A stretch of 64,000 nucleotides of DNA from positions 558,001 through 622,000 of the forward strand of contig NC_088319.1 of NCBI RefSeq assembly GCF_910592395.1, read 5' to 3'. Under the pieces are notes generated by a model. That model was given only the letters and a program-made list of their open reading frames with translations, did no database searches and had not been told where the DNA came from. Positions 61,001 to 64,000 of this stretch are shown in pieces. Every line of letters begins with the position of its first letter. Positions within the stretch are counted from its first letter, which is position 1. This stretch comes from Lineus longissimus (Eukaryota; Nemertea; Pilidiophora; Heteronemertea; Lineidae). Both the position numbers and the translations under genes were made by a program.

Positions 61001-64000
61001 CAAAAGCGATGTAACATGTTTTCCGGGATAACACAGAAGTAACCTGGCCTATTGATGCACAGTTAACAGTGTACACATTATTAACAGAAATAAAAAAGGC
61101 ACACGAATCAACATTACATTATTTGCCCCTTACCTTGCATGTAAGAGAATTCAGGTCTAGTCTTATACACGGTCTATTGTCTTCAGACAAAGCCAGCACC
61201 TAGGCCCTAATGTACATTGTTCTACTGTGTTATCAATGGGTTATCCGGCAAATCATAATCACATGCTACATAGAAACAGCATCCATCAGGGGTCAAAAGG
61301 CCTAGGCCGGAGATAGCGATCTCATTTAAGCGTAAAATTTGGGGGAAATAAAAAAAGGGCCTTAAAATTGTGTCTCATTGAACATAAATCCAGTAGCTAG
61401 CTCTCTCCTTAAGGTGGTCATGCAAACTTGAACATAAAAGGTGAAGATTTCTCTATGAAGAGGGAACAAATATAGAATTTTCCTGAATTCTTTCGACAAT
61501 AGCCAGAACGTAATAAGTTCATTTCTATCATTGTATTCAAAGTATACTCTATTCACAATTGACACTTTTTCCAGGGAGATATTTCAATCTCTAAACCGGT
61601 GTGACAGCGGATATAGTCCCCCTGGAGTCATAGTCCGGTAGCATTGTATTTGACCAAATAAGCAGCATGGTCTATTTTACCGCTAACCCCAACCAAAACA
61701 TTTAGCAATGCGGGCTATTGTTACACGGACTATCAGCCCTAGGACTACTATCCCTTGCACACCGGGGTGACGGTAGGAATTTAGCAGTATGCGATGGCAA
61801 TATTTTCAAGAAACTTGAAATGAATCAAATGGATTCTTCTTTTGAATGGATATTTTGTGATGTGCGTTAATAAATGTTCTCCTCCTCACCTCAGACAGCA
61901 TTTACACTTGGTGAAGCTATCAATCGCTAATCAGACGGGTCATGCAATCTACGACAAAATCATTCAACACCTGACACTTCAAATGAATCGTTGTCGATGT
62001 GGAAATCAACAGAGAATGGTTTTGACGAACCAATCAAGTCATACGTCACGTGACGCGAGATCAGCCAAAGGCGAACTCTTTACAAGTTGAACTAATTCGC
62101 CAACTTCCGTCATTTCTAAATAAAGCTAATTGCTACTGTGATCGCGGCAAAGAGAGGCTTCCGACGACTGAATTAGCTAATTTAGCGCCACCCCAGATGC
62201 CACCACTCAGGCATTTCCTAATTCCGCGATTTAGATGCAACCAAAATGACTGCCACGCTACCAAAATACTTGCACGGGTACAATGTGAAATGCCGTTGGC
62301 CTAGAAGTGGTTGGTGATGAAAATGCGCAGATGGTGAGGCATCTGGCTATTTTTATTGCAAAATAATTGGAGAAAAAAAACGTGAATAAAGTGTATGAGT
62401 AACATTTTATACACTGTCATACTAATAAGAACTTAAAAACGAAAAAAAACCCACACTGAACTTTTGATGAGGAATAGTTATGTAGTACTGGCAATTTAAG
62501 AAGGAGCTCCTGAGGCATTTGAAAGGTTAAATAGGCGACGCTTGTGAATTTGATGCTGAGACGTATATAATGATGTAAGAATAGAAACAATAGGTGCAAT
62601 TATCGTTAAAACAATTTTCACGCCGTATAAAGTCTATCAGGTTATTCAGAAAAATATTTTGAACCGTGAGAGGGGACTGCGTGAATCCTATGTAACCCGT
62701 CCTCAGAGAAAATACAGAGACAAGATAGTTGAAATGAGACGAAAGCAGTACTGAAAATGGTTGACACAAATTCATAATTGGCGAAAAACTATCAATGTTA
62801 AAATGTTACGCCCAGCCTACACAGAGACGAAACGGAGTCAGATCTCAGACACATGAGGTGGCAAGCAGGAAGCGATACTCCACACTGTCGACGGAAACTG
62901 AGCAATTTCTAACCCTTTTTTCTGCTCCTTTTCCCTGTCAAATGCAGCTTAATCCTTATCTGTTTAACTTGCCAATAGATCAAGCTGGCACTTTTCGAAA
63001 TCTTCCCCCAGATGTGGCTGACAATTCAATTTTCATTACACCTGATTCTAATTTGCAACCTTTTGATTGAAATTGACAATTACAATTTTCTCGGCGCGTT
63101 TTTAATTTGCAGTTAATTTTGTTCAGTTTAGGCATTAGAATTTTGAAAGACAAAAAGCACTGATTTCGAGAAATTTGAAAACTAGAAGGAATTGACAATG
63201 TACTGCAGTTTAAACAACATTTATACATTGTCTTTGTCGTTCTTCTAACTGTTGGAAGCAGAATGACATTTATTTATAGCGAAGTCGATATAACTTTTGC
63301 CCTTGCTAGTTTAGGTCTAAAGACCACAAAGAAAGCTGATTCGCGGGGGCCAACGTTATCGAGATATGCCCTGATAACCCTTTGATACAATGGTAGAACA
63401 ATGGAAATTTAGATCTAGGTGCGAGCAGGCTTTGTGTGGCTAGGCCTGAATTCTTTCAACTGCGAGGTAATGGGAATAAAACGCAATGAATGCTGATGCC
63501 AACTGCTATACTATAGTAATGCTAATGTGTAAAGAAAACGTCTTTTACAAAATGAAATAGGAAATGTCAGTTCTACGTAGCGCTTTTTACTGTACATTTC
63601 TCAAAGCGCTTCCAAGGTAGAAAATGGCAATGAATATGGTTCTAAGTTGAGATCTGGAAAGTTCCGAAAATACTCTCGGTGACTTGCGTGCGCGTTTCAA
63701 GTTATCGTACACGTGAAATCGGACCGTGAGGACAATGCGCGCCATCAGTCTTCTCACGGGAAGTTGCGAGATCGGACGTGAACTACGGGTACATCAGTTC
63801 TCCAGTAAATTCGAATCCAGTGACCAGATTGGATTTCTAGTGTGATTGTAAAACCAACTGGGTGAATGAAAGTATTGTATGCGCCAGAATGAAACATCTG
63901 TTATGATTCTTTATCGAGGAATGAAGTTGAAACCTCTCCCAGGGATAGAACTTAACCTCACTATCTGCCAATATGTCTGGCCCAATTTCAACTTTCCGCT
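58013..64000. other. Intergenic tail of the window, no firm gene
   Basis: It contains a partial 270-bp MITE (58535-58612), the interspersed repeat shared with 25418-25580 (59725-59905), a tRNA-like SINE (60268-60345, minus, B box GAGTTCGAACCC followed by a T run) and 190-bp family copies (61120-61285 and 63320-63482). Open frames are short and compositionally like their surroundings. Confidence 0.45.

Overview
This is a eukaryotic (animal) nuclear genome window. The genes have spliceosomal introns with GT/AG borders, the products belong to metazoan families, and the rest is dominated by short non-autonomous transposons, tRNA-like SINE pieces and tandem arrays. The gene content (a NIT-domain guanylate cyclase, MIIP, XXYLT1, a single beta1-type proteasome gene) and the frequent 'aggcct' motifs fit a marine invertebrate. 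I cannot tell from sequence alone whether it is an ambulacrarian, a cephalochordate or a spiralian.

Layout. 0.65-2.66 kb is a 2-kb minisatellite with a 29-bp unit. 2.8-9.6 kb holds a head-to-head gene pair: a MIIP homologue (minus, six exons, 541 codons) and XXYLT1, the second xylosyltransferase of Notch EGF repeats (plus, two exons, 422 codons). They share an intergenic promoter of about 0.7 kb. 11.0-13.5 kb is a complete proteasome beta1 gene (PSMB6-like, minus, six exons, 236 codons) with a MITE and a SINE-like piece in its introns. 17.4-20.6 kb is a complete four-exon guanylate cyclase of 643 codons with the order TM - NIT sensor - TM - helix - cyclase and no kinase-homology domain.

From 20.6 kb on, the window is gene-poor and repeat-rich. 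It contains a TATA/CCAAT promoter with a signal-peptide first exon at 23.6-24.0 kb, a weak candidate small gene at 32.9-33.6 kb, and an unrecognised two-exon coding unit at 44.8-45.7 kb. Upstream of that unit, on the same strand, is an exon at 48.4-48.8 kb with a PAN/apple-like cysteine pattern. The rest is mobile-element debris: four copies of a 150-200-bp CCGGTGTAA-ended MITE, about ten copies of a family of about 190 bp, four near-complete and three partial copies of a family of about 270 bp (one carrying a nested hairpin MITE), and a 1-kb TA-flanked foldback element with 340-bp arms. There is also a 35-bp array with eight identical units.

The genes do not form one pathway. Recognised roles are Notch O-glycan extension in the ER (XXYLT1), proteasomal caspase-like cleavage (PSMB6), a MIIP-family protein and membrane cGMP signalling (the NIT cyclase). 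Exon borders were derived by hand from splice consensus, phase continuity and recalled family alignments. No database search was run.
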